Positions 35,401 to 47,200 of a stretch of 64,000 nucleotides of DNA are shown in pieces; the stretch's first letter is position 1; every line of letters begins with the position of its first letter. This stretch comes from Sipunculus nudus. Its lineage: Eukaryota > Annelida > Sipuncula > Golfingiida > Sipunculidae. Location of the stretch: contig CM049311.1 in the NCBI GenBank assembly GCA_026874595.1, forward strand, positions 20,708,176 to 20,772,175, written 5' to 3'. A model generated the notes under the pieces. That model was not told where the DNA came from. It did not search any database and saw only the letters and a list, made by a program, of their open reading frames with translations. The position numbers and the translations under genes are program-made.

Positions 35401-38400
35401 GTGTGTAAATATTCAAACGTCTGAGGTTAGGTTACTGTTAAAAATTGAATATGTTATACAGTTCTTAATCCGAAAAAAAAGTGACAGTGTGTTTTGATCA
35501 TATAATACATAGGAAAAAACTATCATATTCTAATGGGACTTTTTGCAATGTTCAAAGGTATAAATACCCATCTCTCTTTACAATATTCATTAAATCTTAA
35601 CATTAAAAAAAGTTGTTTATATGAATATACATAACATGGAAAATTTTTCTTCTCATAGCACTTTGTAGACTGTAAGATATAATTTTGTTTAAGCTTACTT
35701 TTTGTAAATATATACAGTAAAACCTTGCCTAAAGAGCACTTCAGTTGAGTGACCACCTCAAAATAACAACCACTTTTTCATGGTCTGAATTCCTTTTTGC
35801 TCTTCATATAAGACCTTGCTTTGATGACCATCTCAAAATGATCACACTCTATTGAGGTCCCATTGGTGGTCATAATTTTGGAGTGTACTGTATTTGGTAT
35901 GCAATACAGTGCATCTTGGTAGCATATGTAGTTTTCCATTAAAATAATTCATGTACACATCATTTACTGTTATTACAGAGTATATGTAACCTACCATGGG
36001 AAGGCGAGTCATGCGTCGGGCTTCCCCTGGGAGGGGGTGAACGCTCTGGATGCAGCTGTTCTGGCATACACTAACCTGTCTGTGATGAGGCAACAGATCA
36101 AACCAACATGGCGTGTCCATGGTCAGTGTGGGAAATTACAGTTTTATAAGACTAAAGTTATTTTTAAAATATAGGTCCATTCATATTATAAGAATGATGT
36201 TATTGTAAGCCTTTTGGATTTTAGGTTTTATATGCCTTTGGCTAGGAATAATCCAGAAGTCGGAATGTTAATCTCTCAGGTATGTTCTTTCAGGATTTTG
36301 CCCCTGTGGATCTTGAAGGGTTTGAACCATAGACCTTCCACTCAGTAATCTCATGCATAAAACCACTACACTACATCCTTCCTCATGTCTATCAGGGCTA
36401 GACATTAAAGGTAACCACTTCCCCAGGGCAAGTGAAAGTTCCAGAAAATAGTGGTAGGGCATCTAGAAGTTGCCTCCTACTTGCCTAACTGGACAAGTGG
36501 GTCCAACATAAACCTTTACCCAAGGCTTACAAAAGGTTCTTTGTGTTCTTGAATAATATATGTAGATCAAGTAAAAATTCATGTATGATAAGTATAAATT
36601 AGATGTTAATTGCCCAACTGGGCAAGTACATTCAAAAGTTAATGACTGGCCCCTTTGTATGTATCTCATGAATGTGTGTTGTATACAGAGAACATAATAG
36701 CAGCTATTCCCTTTTTCAAGTAAAATTTCCTCACCTAATTTGATTCCTTCCCATAAAGCCCAGCTCCTGTGTTAAGGTCCTACTTTGTCTAAAAGCATAC
36801 TTTATAAACCATATAAGTGTCAAAGCTAATGAGTTAAAACTTCAATCAAGCATTATACTGTAAATATTTCTGTAGCTATGTACTAAATATCTTTGTTACC
36901 CTGGCACATGTACTGTGAAAGTAGAGAAGAGAAGACATATCATTATCTAAAGTTCTTGAATATTATTGGATGTTAATTTTTTTTTCTGAAGAAAAAGTAT
37001 TTTCAGATGTCTGATTGAAAATTTATATGAAATCATAGGAAATATCCGAATGATATGTGTGAAACACAATGAACTGTGTGTCAAACACAGGCCTGCCAAA
37101 TCACTCTCTTTCAAAAGATTTCCTGACATTAACGTTAATGACGTTTTTCACTCTTTTTTCAGCAGCAAGTTTTCCTCTTTTTTATAAAATTATTCTGATA
37201 TATACTATTTCGCTCATGTTTTAACAGTCCAGTTAGAACAAGAATGGGAAAATATTGCATTTTTCTTTGTGTGCAAATGTCCAGCATGTGTCACAATATG
37301 TGAAAAATGCCCTTATCTCATGTGCTATGTGTGTTTGTGACTTCATGAATGATATGCGTTGATATATAACACAATTGTGGTATGCAAAGCACATCTGTAT
37401 GCAGAATGAGATAAAAAATGGGAAATTGACGCTAATTTTTACTCTTTTTTTCACTCTTAATTTAAAAGATGTCTGCTCTTTTTCCAGAACACTTACTCCT
37501 TTCAGTCATTTACCTTTGGCAGGCCTGCAATCACTTAAGATCTGTAATAAAATCAATATATGATAATTATTTAAAACACATACCTGACAAAGCAGAATAA
37601 GCAGATGGATATGTATTTTTCCTCCTCCTAAAATCAGTATAATTTGTGAATTTGTGAACTAAATTAATAATATAATCAGTTGTGGCATTATAGAAAGAAA
37701 CGAGTGGTGTTTCATAATTAATTTATCATCTTTTAACAGTTTTGAATTATGCCCCTGAAAATATATAATTTATATAATATAGATCATTTAATTTGAATAT
37801 TAATGGATGGCTCTCTATTAGATATATTAGAATATTAATTAATGACCTCTCTTATCTAGGTACATAGAGTGAAAGTAGAAGTAAACCTAACACTTTACAT
37901 TTCTGTTTAAGGTGTTTTTACTGATGGAGGGGCTAAACCTAACATCATACCTGAGAGAGCAGCCTTACATTATTACCTAAGTACACCTACAGCTGCTGAG
38001 CTTAAGAAGTTGATCAAGATGGCCACCGGATGCTTTGAAGGGGCAGCCACTGCAACAGGATGTACTGTCAGTTCTGTTTTCATATGTCAAGCTTTGAAAA
38101 CTTAAAGCAAAGATTTATTCAAATCTGAGTTTCCCCTAAAATGATTTAAAAAAAATTATACTTATCAAAGTTCTGCTCTTAAACTGATGTTAAAAAAGTC
38201 ACTTTTTAATTACAGTGCATATTTATTTTGAAATTTATTTCATTTGTTGTCTTGGATCTTGTGTCAAATTCAGCTGAGCATCAAGACCCACTGGTCACTT
38301 GTCTTCAGCTGAGTCTGAAAATTTATCTGTTTATGATGTGAAGAGTGCTCCTAAAAAATCATATTAATGGTAATAGTAATATTTATGAGGCCATACAAAA

Positions 38401-39485
38401 ATGTTCTCAAAGTTATGGAATATAGACTAAATTTAGTGTTGAGCATTTACACAAGTTCAAGAACTGAGGCACATTTTACTTTTCTGGGCAAGTTTACAAT
38501 ATACCACATATTCATGTATTGTGTCTCGACTGGTTAAGAAACAAATTTTTATAAAATATCGCAGTCCATAGAACAATACATTTATCGTGCGTGGCCTCAT
38601 TATGATTTCAGGTCAGCTTTAAATGGGATGAAAAACCATATGAGAATGTGATCACAAATAACACCATCAGAAGCCTGTACGAAGATAATGCTATCAAAGA
38701 GGGAACTGTGTTCTCTAGTCACACGGGCTCCACAGGGTCAACAGACATGGGTAACGTGACACACGTCGTCCCTGGGATCCATCCACACTTTGCTATAGGA
38801 ACACCTTTCTCTGCGCACACTAAGGAATTCTGCAAGAGAGCAGGTTGGTATTAAGAGAAATAGAGGGATTAATAGAAATTTTTTATATATCAATGTCATT
38901 AATAATTATAATTGGCTTGCTTGAGAGGAAACATTTTGGATGAAATTTATTTAAATTTGCAATTTAATTTTTAAATCCTTTGATGGTCAAAATGTAAAAT
39001 ATGCATAATTCTTGTTCCTATATAAAATGCAATATAAGTACAACAGAGGCACTACTTATATTTTGTCAATTAGATATTCCTAAATCATTAGCTGCTTGTT
39101 GAAGTGGATTTCCATTAGGCCTGGTACTTTGTGAATTCTGGGTATTATAATGTTAAGCAAAATAAATGATTCACCCTTGTATCTGAAATTTATTATTTCA
39201 GAGCACAAGCCTAGATTCAAAATGAAATACCCTTACTGCTGGTAGAAAGAGGGGATGGGGTGAAAACATACCTCATTAAAACATTGTGCAAATTTTAACA
39301 AAGGGTCCTTTTTTTGTGTTATATTTTGTATGTTCCTTGCAGGTTCGGCTGAAGCTCAAACTCCAACACTCAGAGAGGGAAAGATTCTAGCTATGACTTC
39401 TATTGATATACTGTGCCGACCTCAGCTATTAGATACCATCAAAAAAGAGTTTAAGGAGGATATACAGAGAGAGCAGGAACAATAG
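26498..39485 (+). CDS. PM20D2: PM20D2-like peptidase M20 dipeptidase, copy A, six exons
   Basis: Exons: 26498-26896, 27422-27570, 35979-36121, 37912-38066, 38612-38843 and 39343-39485 (TAG), giving 406 aa (human about 436). PM20D2 is a cytosolic metallo-dipeptidase acting on beta-alanyl-lysine and similar side products of carnosine synthesis. Metal-site motifs of the M20D type are present: [10 protein letters not shown] (residues ~105-114), [11 protein letters not shown] with the paired Glu (~137), MSHPG (~164), and AHTKEF near the C-terminus. The dimerisation ('lid') domain has [15 protein letters not shown] and NALDAA. Exon 5 carries [17 protein letters not shown]. The first exon follows acceptor CTCGTAG|AATC, so the ATG at 26498 has untranslated sequence spliced upstream. 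An in-frame ATG at 26468 lies in the intron's T-tract. All donors and acceptors are GT-AG. The gene is intact. Paralogue at 44241-54449. Confidence 0.95.
27681..27948. mobile_element. Decayed TTAA-type MITE, family 1, inverted
   Basis: Starting at TTAAATGGGCCTATTCCAAT, the reverse complement follows the 2683-2970 copy: CACAGGCTGTTCATTTTGTT matches its CAAAACAAGCCGCCTGTGG, and ATCTGCTGACAAGTCAGATA and AGCTTTTCAAATG follow in order. The outer end near 27948 is too decayed to define. It lies at the start of PM20D2-A intron 2. Confidence 0.6.
28038..29760 (-). mobile_element. Helitron-like block (inverted), interrupted by a hAT element
   Basis: The reverse complement ends TATTCTAA|T at 28038 and carries the same right flank as 26090 (CAATCCATGCCTCACTTCAC). 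It then continues past the hAT insertion with GTCTGCAG and GGTGGCGCCACC-type monomers to about 29500. Its orientation is opposite to the block at 23576-26090, so the two form an inverted repeat around PM20D2-A exons 1 and 2. Confidence 0.55.
28123..28964. mobile_element. Non-autonomous hAT transposon (842 bp)
   Basis: The termini TAGGGTTGGGACGGTTACC and (reverse complement of the right end) TAGTGTTGGGACGATATAGG are short TIRs with the hAT-type TAG(N)G start. The element is flanked by the exact 8-bp duplication TGAGTGGC (28115-28122 and 28965-28972). Removing it rejoins the Helitron-like flank sequence seen uninterrupted at 26010-26035, which confirms both boundaries. No transposase is present; the interior is non-coding. 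Confidence 0.9.
29765..30300. repeat. 114-bp tandem array, ~4.7 copies, PM20D2-A intron 2
   Basis: Units contain GATGTTGGTGAATGGATAG, GATAATTGTGAAAAGTTTTG and AACAGACTC(A/G)GCAAAAA. TGTTGG recurs at 29821, 29935, 30049, 30162 and 30278. Copies are over 90% alike by eye. The array directly follows the Helitron-like block and may be its minisatellite region. Confidence 0.9.
30551..34938 (+). mobile_element. Complete but non-coding LTR retrotransposon (4.39 kb)
   Basis: LTRs 30551-31260 and 34237-34938 start TGTTATGAAG, end (G/A)TATCA, and agree at roughly 96% of positions by eye. Flanking ATAT on both sides (30547-30550, 34939-34942) is a 4-bp target duplication. A polypurine tract, CCGGAGGGAAA, directly precedes the 3' LTR. 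Each LTR contains GAATAAAG, a probable poly(A) signal. A GGTTGATAAACCGGG segment follows the 5' LTR where a primer-binding site belongs, but I could not assign its tRNA. The ~3 kb interior has no gag, protease, RT or integrase and no frame beyond ~120 codons, so this is a LARD-like non-autonomous element. It lies in PM20D2-A intron 2, in the gene's sense orientation. Confidence 0.9.
33624..33868. repeat. 121-bp tandem duplication inside the LTR element
   Basis: Two copies of a block beginning TTTAGGATTGTCAATTCACA are identical apart from one extra A in a poly-A run. The duplication is therefore younger than the LTR divergence. Confidence 0.95.
35713..35892. mobile_element. Tc1/mariner-like MITE (~180 bp)
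   Basis: Starts TACAGTAAAACCTTGCC and ends GGAGTGTACTGTA, giving TACAGT inverted tips with TA at both sides. The interior has complementary 'GACCACCTCAAAATAAC..' and '..TGAGGTC..GGTGGTCATAATTTTGGAG' parts, so the whole folds back on itself. It lies 86 bp upstream of PM20D2-A exon 3. Confidence 0.65.
36201..36378 (-). mobile_element. tRNA-headed SINE, PM20D2-A intron 3
   Basis: On the - strand the head contains a pol III A box (TAGTGTAGTGG, 36373-36363) and, about 35 nt later, a B box (GGTTCAAACCC, 36328-36318). A body follows with ACTTCTGGATTATTCCTAGC and GGCATATAAAACC. The body recurs at 58742-58930 and, weakly, at 13621-13800. The tRNA identity was not determined. Confidence 0.6.
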
Positions 39486-40008
39486 CCAACTCAGATTAGC
39501 CACGAAATGGCTAAACTAGAAATGTAATGGAAGCCTACAGGACTCCGCCATTATCCTAATCCAACACTCCTTTCTTCTTCAGAATGTCATGCTTGAACAT
39601 TAGGGATGACATACAATGAAACAAAGAGGCCCTTTATAACCGTAATGCTTCTGTCCCTTACTTGGATGAAAAATTACCACAGGTCACAAGGGTTTATAAC
39701 TGCATTACCATATATAAAAAAAATATTAATTCTGATTGTCTAGACTATTTTTGAAATTTAATGGATTGTTTTTTACATGTTATTCTAACCATACACTAAT
39801 CAATATACATACATCATTATCTTTTGAGTAAAGTTGGTTACAGACACACCAGTGAAGGGGAAAATATAATACCTTTTCACCTTGGGGCTCAGGTATTATT
39901 ATTCCAAGTTATGGGAATATTATTCAACACAGGTCAACACAGGTAAAATACAATACAGAGAAGTAACAGAACACTTTCTCGGAAACAATATACCACATTG
40001 AACATCTA

Positions 40009-40147
40009 ATGCTCAAATACATGATGAGTAGACCACATGGAAAAAGTAATGCTCAGTTACAGGACGAGTAGACCACATGGAATATTAAATGCTCAGTTAC
40101 TGGAAGAGTAGACCATACGGAACAAATGAAGCCCAGTCACAGGAAAT
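40009..40147 (+). repeat. 40-bp tandem repeat in the PM20D2-A 3' region
   Basis: GAGTAGACCACATGG recurs at 40025, 40065 and (changed) 40105, joined by AATGCTCAGTTAC. It lies between the stop codon and the first good poly(A) signal, so it is probably in the 3' UTR. Confidence 0.8.
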
Positions 40148-40586
40148 ATAGATTGCACAGACTGAGTTTTGCATGGTACCAGAAATAGTACAGTAATAAC
40201 CGAAGGACAAATGCTGTTCAGTCACTGATGCTGAACTTAAAATGTGCATCATTAATTCATTTACGCTGCAGATTCCCAACCAGAATTCTATGATTAATTA
40301 CAACTAGATTATGAATGGATTACTTTGCATTCGAATTTTTTTGCATAGATCATGTTACATACTGCTTTTCATTTGTGCTTTACTATCAGATGAAAAAAAA
40401 ATCTATTGAACCAGTGACTATTTTTATGTGTTATTTGATGCACTAAAATTCAGGTATTTCTTTTCTTTAATTTGACCAATGTCTACTTTCAGGTCTGACA
40501 GGAAATATTTAATGCAAATATTTTACATGTTTTTTTGTGTGATGACTGTTTGACTCTGTAATTCAGGGTTTTATCAAAAATTGTAC

Positions 40587-40592
40587 AATAAA
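40587..40592 (+). other. PM20D2-A poly(A) signal
   Basis: AATAAA about 1.1 kb after the stop codon, followed by T-rich and GT-rich sequence. It is the first clear signal downstream, implying a long 3' UTR. Confidence 0.5.
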
Positions 40593-41299
40593 TGAAGTTT
40601 ATATTTGTTTATCTAGTTTTATATTTTTGTCTTGCCTGCAGTTTTCAACCTCAGTGGGTGATGAAGTTAAAATGACGTTCACATTCATATCAGTTTTTGG
40701 ACTCATCTCAGTTATGATGAGCTGCAGTAACAAGCCTTTGAACATCATCCTTCTGCCTGTCAGTGTTAATGGATACCATTATACTTAGAAAAAATTGATA
40801 TCCAGAAATCCCCTCTTAAAACCTGAAATGGTGGGCTGGTGATCTATATTAAGAGATGTAGGTGGTAAGGTTTAAGGATCTTGCAAGACTGATACCTTTG
40901 AACTGAAGGTCGGGGATACTATAGTTTCTGTGAGTTTGTGGCATCTCCGTTACAGAAAAAAGTTATGAATGATTCTAGATATTTTGTTAAAAAGTCCTAC
41001 GAAAATGTCAGCTTGAAAAAAGCGTTTCAGTAAAGTCTTTCAGTATGTGTAAACAGATTTACCAACAGGCCAAGATTGTGTCTGTATCTCTAAATAAGTT
41101 GAGAAACTGCTAACTGATTCAGATTTGGCAACAGGTCGAGTTCATTCAGTGCAGCCAGGCACAACGCATGTGATCACCTCATGGGTAACATATGAACACC
41201 TCATGGGCACCAGGTGATCAACTCATGGGTAGCATGTGTTCACCTCATGAGTATCATTTGATCACCTAATGGGTGTCATGCCCCTCACGGTTGCATGTG

Positions 41300-42865
41300 G
41301 AGCCAACTTGTGAGCTTATGCAATGGTGTGGCGTCGTCCGTCTTCTGTATTTTAAATCATACTATTTTGAAAGTGGCAGGAGCTAGCATCACGAAATTTT
41401 ATGCAAAAAATTAGTTATCCGAAAAACTATCGGATTTTGCTTATTTTTTAGCTAATTGTATTTTTAGCGAACCTGGTGTGACGTCGTCCGTCGGCCGCCG
41501 TCTGTGCGTTAAACCATATTTTCTCTAAGGAGTGTGTCAAGGTATTGGTCTGAAATTTGGCATGTACATCTATATAGGAAAGTTTTCTCATAAACCAGAC
41601 AGGTGGCACCACTTTCCTTTCTGTTTTCGTAGAATAAATGAATGCCCTTTTCTCAGGGGTGATTCACAGTTTTCGCCTGAAATTCGCATATATCCATAGA
41701 TTTGGACTCCTCCATCTTGTACTCAAGACTGTTGGCGCCATCTGCAATCGTTTTCCCGTGGCGTCCATCAAAACATGCGCTTTGGGTGAAAATTGCTTAT
41801 ATCTAAGGAGGGAGTGGGCCAAGGTATTGGTCTGAAATTTGGCATGTTCATTCATCTTGAAAAGTTGTTAAGTAAACCAGAAAAGTGGCGCTACTTACCT
41901 TTCCGTTTTCGTATAATAAATTAATACTCTTTTCTCAGGAGGGATTAGAAGTATTGGCCTAAAATTGTGCATATTCATAGATCTTGGATTCCCTTGTCTT
42001 GTGCCCAAGACTGGTGGCACCATCTGCAATCGTTTTCCCGTCGCGTCCATCAACACATGCGCTTTAGGTGAAAATTGCTTATATCTTAGGAATTGGCCAA
42101 GGTATTGGTCTGAAATTTGGCATGTTCATTCATCTTGAAAAGTTGTTAAGTAAATCAGAAAAGTGGCGCTACTTACCTTTCCGTTTTCGTATAATAAATT
42201 AATACTCTTTTCTCAGGAGGGATTAGAAGTATTGGCCTAAAATTGTGCATATTCATAGATCTTGGATTCCCTTGTCTTGTGCCCAAGACTGGTGGCACCA
42301 TCTGCAATCGATTTTCTGTGGCGTCCATCCATACATGTGCTTTGGGTGAACATTGCTCATATCTCAGGTGTGGGTCAAGATATTGGTCTGAGATTTGGCA
42401 TATATGTTCATCTATCTTGGAAAGTTTTCTAAAAAAACACAAGACAGGTTGCGCCACTTATCTTCCCTTTTTTGTAGAATTAATTAATACCCTTTTTGAA
42501 ATTGTGCATATCCATAGGCCTTGGACTCTCCATCTTGTACTCAAGACTGGTGGCGCCATCTGCAATCGTTTTCACGTGGCGTCCATCCATACATATGCTT
42601 TGGGTGAAAATTGCTCATGATTCAGGAGTGGTTCAAGGTATTGGTCTGAAATTTGGCATGTAAATCCATCTTGGAGAGATTTCTAGTAGACCAGACAGGT
42701 GGCGGCAGGCGTTTTCGTTGAATAAATTAATGCCCTTTACTCATAGTTTAAAGTGACTATATTCAGCAGTGGTGTGCAAAACCACTCAATCCATCCTTCA
42801 CTTCACCCGTATCACTCTGAATTTAGTGGAGACACGTTATCGCTTGTAGACTATCGGTTTTCTAG
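41300..42865 (+). mobile_element. Helitron-like block with ~280-bp tandem core
   Basis: GTGAGCTTATGCAATGGTGT at 41311 starts the outer flank. The core repeats TCTGCAATCG at 41741, 42023, 42301 and 42559, each after a GGTGG(C)GCCA-type box, with TCTGAAATTTGGCATGT and CCTAAAATTGTGCATATTC in alternating half-units. The right flank (CAATCCATCCTTCACTTCAC) ends TTTTCTAG|T at 42865, as in the 23576-26090 block. Long apparent frames here are readings of the repeat. Confidence 0.55.
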
Positions 42866-43086
42866 TTGTTTCATGCATTTATGCATAGAGCTAACAGTAG
42901 CTTGAAGTATCTGCTTGAAATTTTTCATGTCCATACATCTTTGATGGCTTTCTCGTACTCATGACTTGTGGTGCCACTTACAATCATTTTTGTGTTGTGT
43001 ATACCCATGACATATTTCCGCAGCATGGAAGCATTTTCCAGATGTACATCCCATTGCAAAGGTTCGCATTAGGCCTGTAGGCCTAG

Positions 43087-43122
43087 TTTTTTTTTTTTTT
43101 TTTTTTTGGGGGGGGGGGGGGG
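43087..43122. repeat. T(21)G(15) homopolymer junction
   Basis: A run of T switches abruptly to a run of G. It is between PM20D2-A and PM20D2-B, likely polymorphic and assembly-sensitive. The surrounding 42866-43700 shows no gene. Confidence 0.9.
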
Positions 43123-43706
43123 AATTCATGAGACGTTAATACGCGAGTTTATAAGAATCTCACATAACCAAATTTGAGTGCGTGAAATTTGTCTTAAAAA
43201 TCTGCTTTTCCAGACTAAAAAGTTTAATGCAGGTCATCTATTTTAAGACGCTCTGACAAATGTATAATTTTAAGACCCTTTGACAAAGGATGTGTGACTT
43301 TCAATGTTTGTCAGCATAATTCCTAATTGTTTCCAGCCGCAGTGTCAAGGTCAAGTGAGATAATGTTATTAACATGCATAAACAAAATGTTTCATACAAG
43401 CACTAACATTTAAATTTGTTTAAATTGGGATTGTGTTAATTAAATCTTAATGCGCAATTTTTTATAGCTATTTTTAGACGACTGATCAGTAAGAGATTGA
43501 CAAAACTCAGCACTTACGCATACGACATTCCATTTATTTATTTATTTTTTTGGCATATTAAAAGGTGAATTGCTGATGGTTGCACAGTATAGGCGATGTG
43601 ATATCTGTATATTAATAAGTGTTTTGTTAATTCATCAATGTCTCCAAAATGAATTGATGTTCTACAATATAAATACGTGGTCAGAAGAGTAGTAAATTAA
43701 AAACAG

Positions 43707-43712
43707 TTTATT
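43707..43712 (-). other. PM20D2-B poly(A) signal
   Basis: TTTATT on the + strand reads AATAAA on the - strand, about 530 nt after the PM20D2-B stop. It is a reasonable 3' UTR end; others exist further on. Confidence 0.4.
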
Positions 43713-44240
43713 CAGATAAACACTTTTAAGCGTCATGGGAGCCTGGCCTTTTTAAGTGCCACTGGCTGGAAAGGAAAACTCCCAACCTAATGATGAAATT
43801 AGCATTGTCATTTAAGAGGGAATTCGCACCAACCAAGCCATGCGAGCAAATTAAAAATATTGTCTATATTTTCATGGATCGAAGAATAATAAATATATCC
43901 ATAAGGTATCGGTATTTTTACAACAAATAGTTATTTTTTAATAAGCATTTGACGCATCAGTTCCGAAGGTATTTTTTGGTACTAAAATGGAAATGCGTTC
44001 GGCATAGGGCAACATTTTATGAAGATTTATCCATCAGTAATTATGATATCTAAACCTTTAGCCATAAATGTATCGGATAAATCAATGTCATATACTAATC
44101 GGAATAGGGGCAAACAAAATAGATTAAAACTGTCAGGTTTTAACACAGTGACTTTGAATTATATTTAATATTGATAAATGCTCGCATTATGCTATTATAT
44201 CAACATTCTAGTGTCTAGCTAATAATTTGATTGCTGATCC

Positions 44241-47200
44241 CTACTCCTCTTCCTCTTTCTTCAAGTCCTCTTGGAACTGCCGTTTGATAGTCTCCAGAAG
44301 CTTAGGCTGACACAAGATGTCTATGGCCGTCATTGCCAGGATTTTACCTTCCCTGATGGTTGGTTCTTGAGCATTCTCAGATCCTGCAAGCAAGGTAATA
44401 AAACATTCCCAGATTTGGAGAATTAACAGTTTACAGAGTTTTAAAAGATAGAATTTCGTTTAAATGCCAGTTCAGGGACTAAAGCTGTTACCAGTTCTTT
44501 AAACGTAAATTTATATAATATCTACACTTATGGAAGAAGTTATACTGTTCATGAATCACTACAGTTCATGAATATTTATATTTTATTAGGATTGTCAATA
44601 ATAAAAAAGTTGTTTCATTACGATTTTCTCGGGGGTATGTACTAAGCTAATTTCAAGTAGTTTATAAAAAGATAATCTTAACACAATCACATTAACATGT
44701 ATCTCTGTGAGTCTGACATCACATGGCGTCACGTGGTATACCTGCTACTTGGCAGAAATCCTTGGTATGGGCTGGAGCCTTTGTGCCGATGTCAAAGTGA
44801 GGGTGGATGCCTGGCACCACGTGGGTGACATTACCAATGTCTGTAGAACCGGTGGAAAACTTAAAGTCGTCTTCCTTGTATACCACACCCATCTCAAGAG
44901 AATTTGCCTCGTATAGCTGCCGGATCGTATCATTGGTGATGACATTGTCGTACGGTTTGTCACTCCAGTTGATCGTTACCTGCAAGATTATACCTGCAAT
45001 GTCAGCCGAGTCTGATATTAATGCTCTCTGGGGATGCTGATAGACATATACCACGAGCATGCGCACTGCTCGTAACTGTCGTCTGCAGGGTTCGGATCAT
45101 TTGAGCCAGCATTGCGGTTTTGTTAAATGAATGCAAATACATGTCACAGACACAGACAGGAACCCCGCAACTAAGATAAGACAGGAATCATTCAATTTCA
45201 TCATTTGAGATAAAGAACATACATATAGTCTTTATTTTGTGGATATAATGAACCCGAACTGTTAGTGTCAATCGTCGCAAAAAAAGATGACGCTGGTGTG
45301 GTGGAAAAGGTCTATTGCCAACGATAATTGTATTGCAATATATTGCAATATGTCGTACAGTATTGCGATACGTATTGCGATATGTTGTTTGTACCAATTT
45401 TAAGATATAAGTAATCGCTAGATTTTCTGGTAAATTTTCTTTAGCTGTCGCGCACCCTTTCATCATTTGTTTTATCGAAGCTAACTGGACCATCTACTAA
45501 CATACTTACCATTCCCTAAGATTAAAACGGAAGCGGTTAGCAGGAGCATCAGGGTTTCAGTGATCCAAACCCGTTTAGACGTTTAAATTTGTAAAAATAA
45601 ATCTTATCTTTATTACAATAAATCATACCTCTCAACCCTCCAGATTTCGTCAAGAGCCTCCTGATTTTCGAGGTCATCTCCCGACCTCCCGATCGGGAAA
45701 TATTAACTCCTGACATGGACAAAATATTGAGCATACGTCCAAATCTTTGACGACTTGTTCTGGCAACTGTGTGCTTGCGCCGATCAGTAAATGACATTTA
45801 ACCACATAAAAACCGAAAGGAATACTTAAACCTGTCTTAACTTGTAATAGGAGGTTTGCACAATTTACGGGATTTAAGATTTCTAACTTGGGTTTATATG
45901 CCTAAATAGTAATGTAAATAAGAGATAACAATTGACTGAAGGCATAATTGTAAGTTACAAATTAAGTCTTCTCTTGGCACACGCGGTGTCTAAAATGCCT
46001 TCGTTTCTAACCATATTAAAAAAAACATGGCCTAAAGGCCTTATGCAAACCTGTGCAGTGGCATATACACCAGGTATAATGCTACAATGCTGGACCATTA
46101 GTTTTCACAGACATGTGTAATATGTACATGAACAATGCAAATACTACACATTTTAAACAAGAACCAATTACACAAACATCACTGCTGAAATACTGGCATG
46201 GATGCCAGAAAAAGCAAGAACATACTCTGTGCAAACATAATGGTAGGTAGCGCCACTAGTCTTGTATACGACAAAGCTGTCCGATATGTGTAAATATGCA
46301 CAATTTCAAGCTGATAAATCAAATCCCTCCTGAGAAATAATCAGGCACATACACTGTGCAAAAGTAATTTTAGGTGGCGACACCAGTCTTGTGAAACTTG
46401 AACAAAGGCCTCCTAGACTAAGAATCATTTTTGGGCAATGTCACAGAAGTTGAAACAACAGTTTTGCAGAAGAAGACTATTGCAGCCCTTAGTTTGAAAA
46501 AGGCTTACTCTACCAAAGTTCTATGAACACAGTTTATTCTTATACACTTGAAAGTACCCTATCTTTTGATAATTCCTGTAATTCGGTCAAAACTCATCAA
46601 ACACAAACCATTTGAATCAACATGAGAGAGCTTGTCTCTGGGATAATTTCTGTAAAATATTAAACAATTTGGTTGAATGATTTCAGAGAAGAAGATTTTC
46701 AAAGTTTTTTTTTTTTAGCCTTTTCCCCGTAAAATATAAGTTAATGCAGGTGACGCCACAAAAAGCTCAATCCCACAACATTTGATATGTTGAAGCATTT
46801 TGTATAAAATTTGGGGATGCTAGTTCCCGCCATTTCTGAGAAATTATGAATTAATGTACTGATGACTGATGACCCTCGCACAAAAAAAGGTTGATGCAGG
46901 TGGCACCATCAATACTTCATTTTTAAATATGAGGCATGTGACCAACATCTGCATAAAATTTGGTAACATTTTTTAAATAAAATTTTTTAAAAGTTTTTTT
47001 TAGCTTTTTCCTTATAAAATCTAAGTAAATGTAGAGGGCAAAAATATAAGCAAAATCCGATAGAGCTGTTTAGCTTACTGATTTTTGCATAAAATTTTGT
47101 GATGCTAGCTCCAATCGTTTTTGTGATAGCATGGGTTAACGTACGGACGACGGCGGACGGCGCACCGACGACGCTGCGCCATCACATAAGCTCACAGGTT

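Noticed and set aside
42173-42620. 94- and 125-codon frames in the 42 kb region
   Set aside because: They follow the tandem Helitron-like core; the apparent internal peptide repeats mirror the DNA period, and there is no start or splice context.
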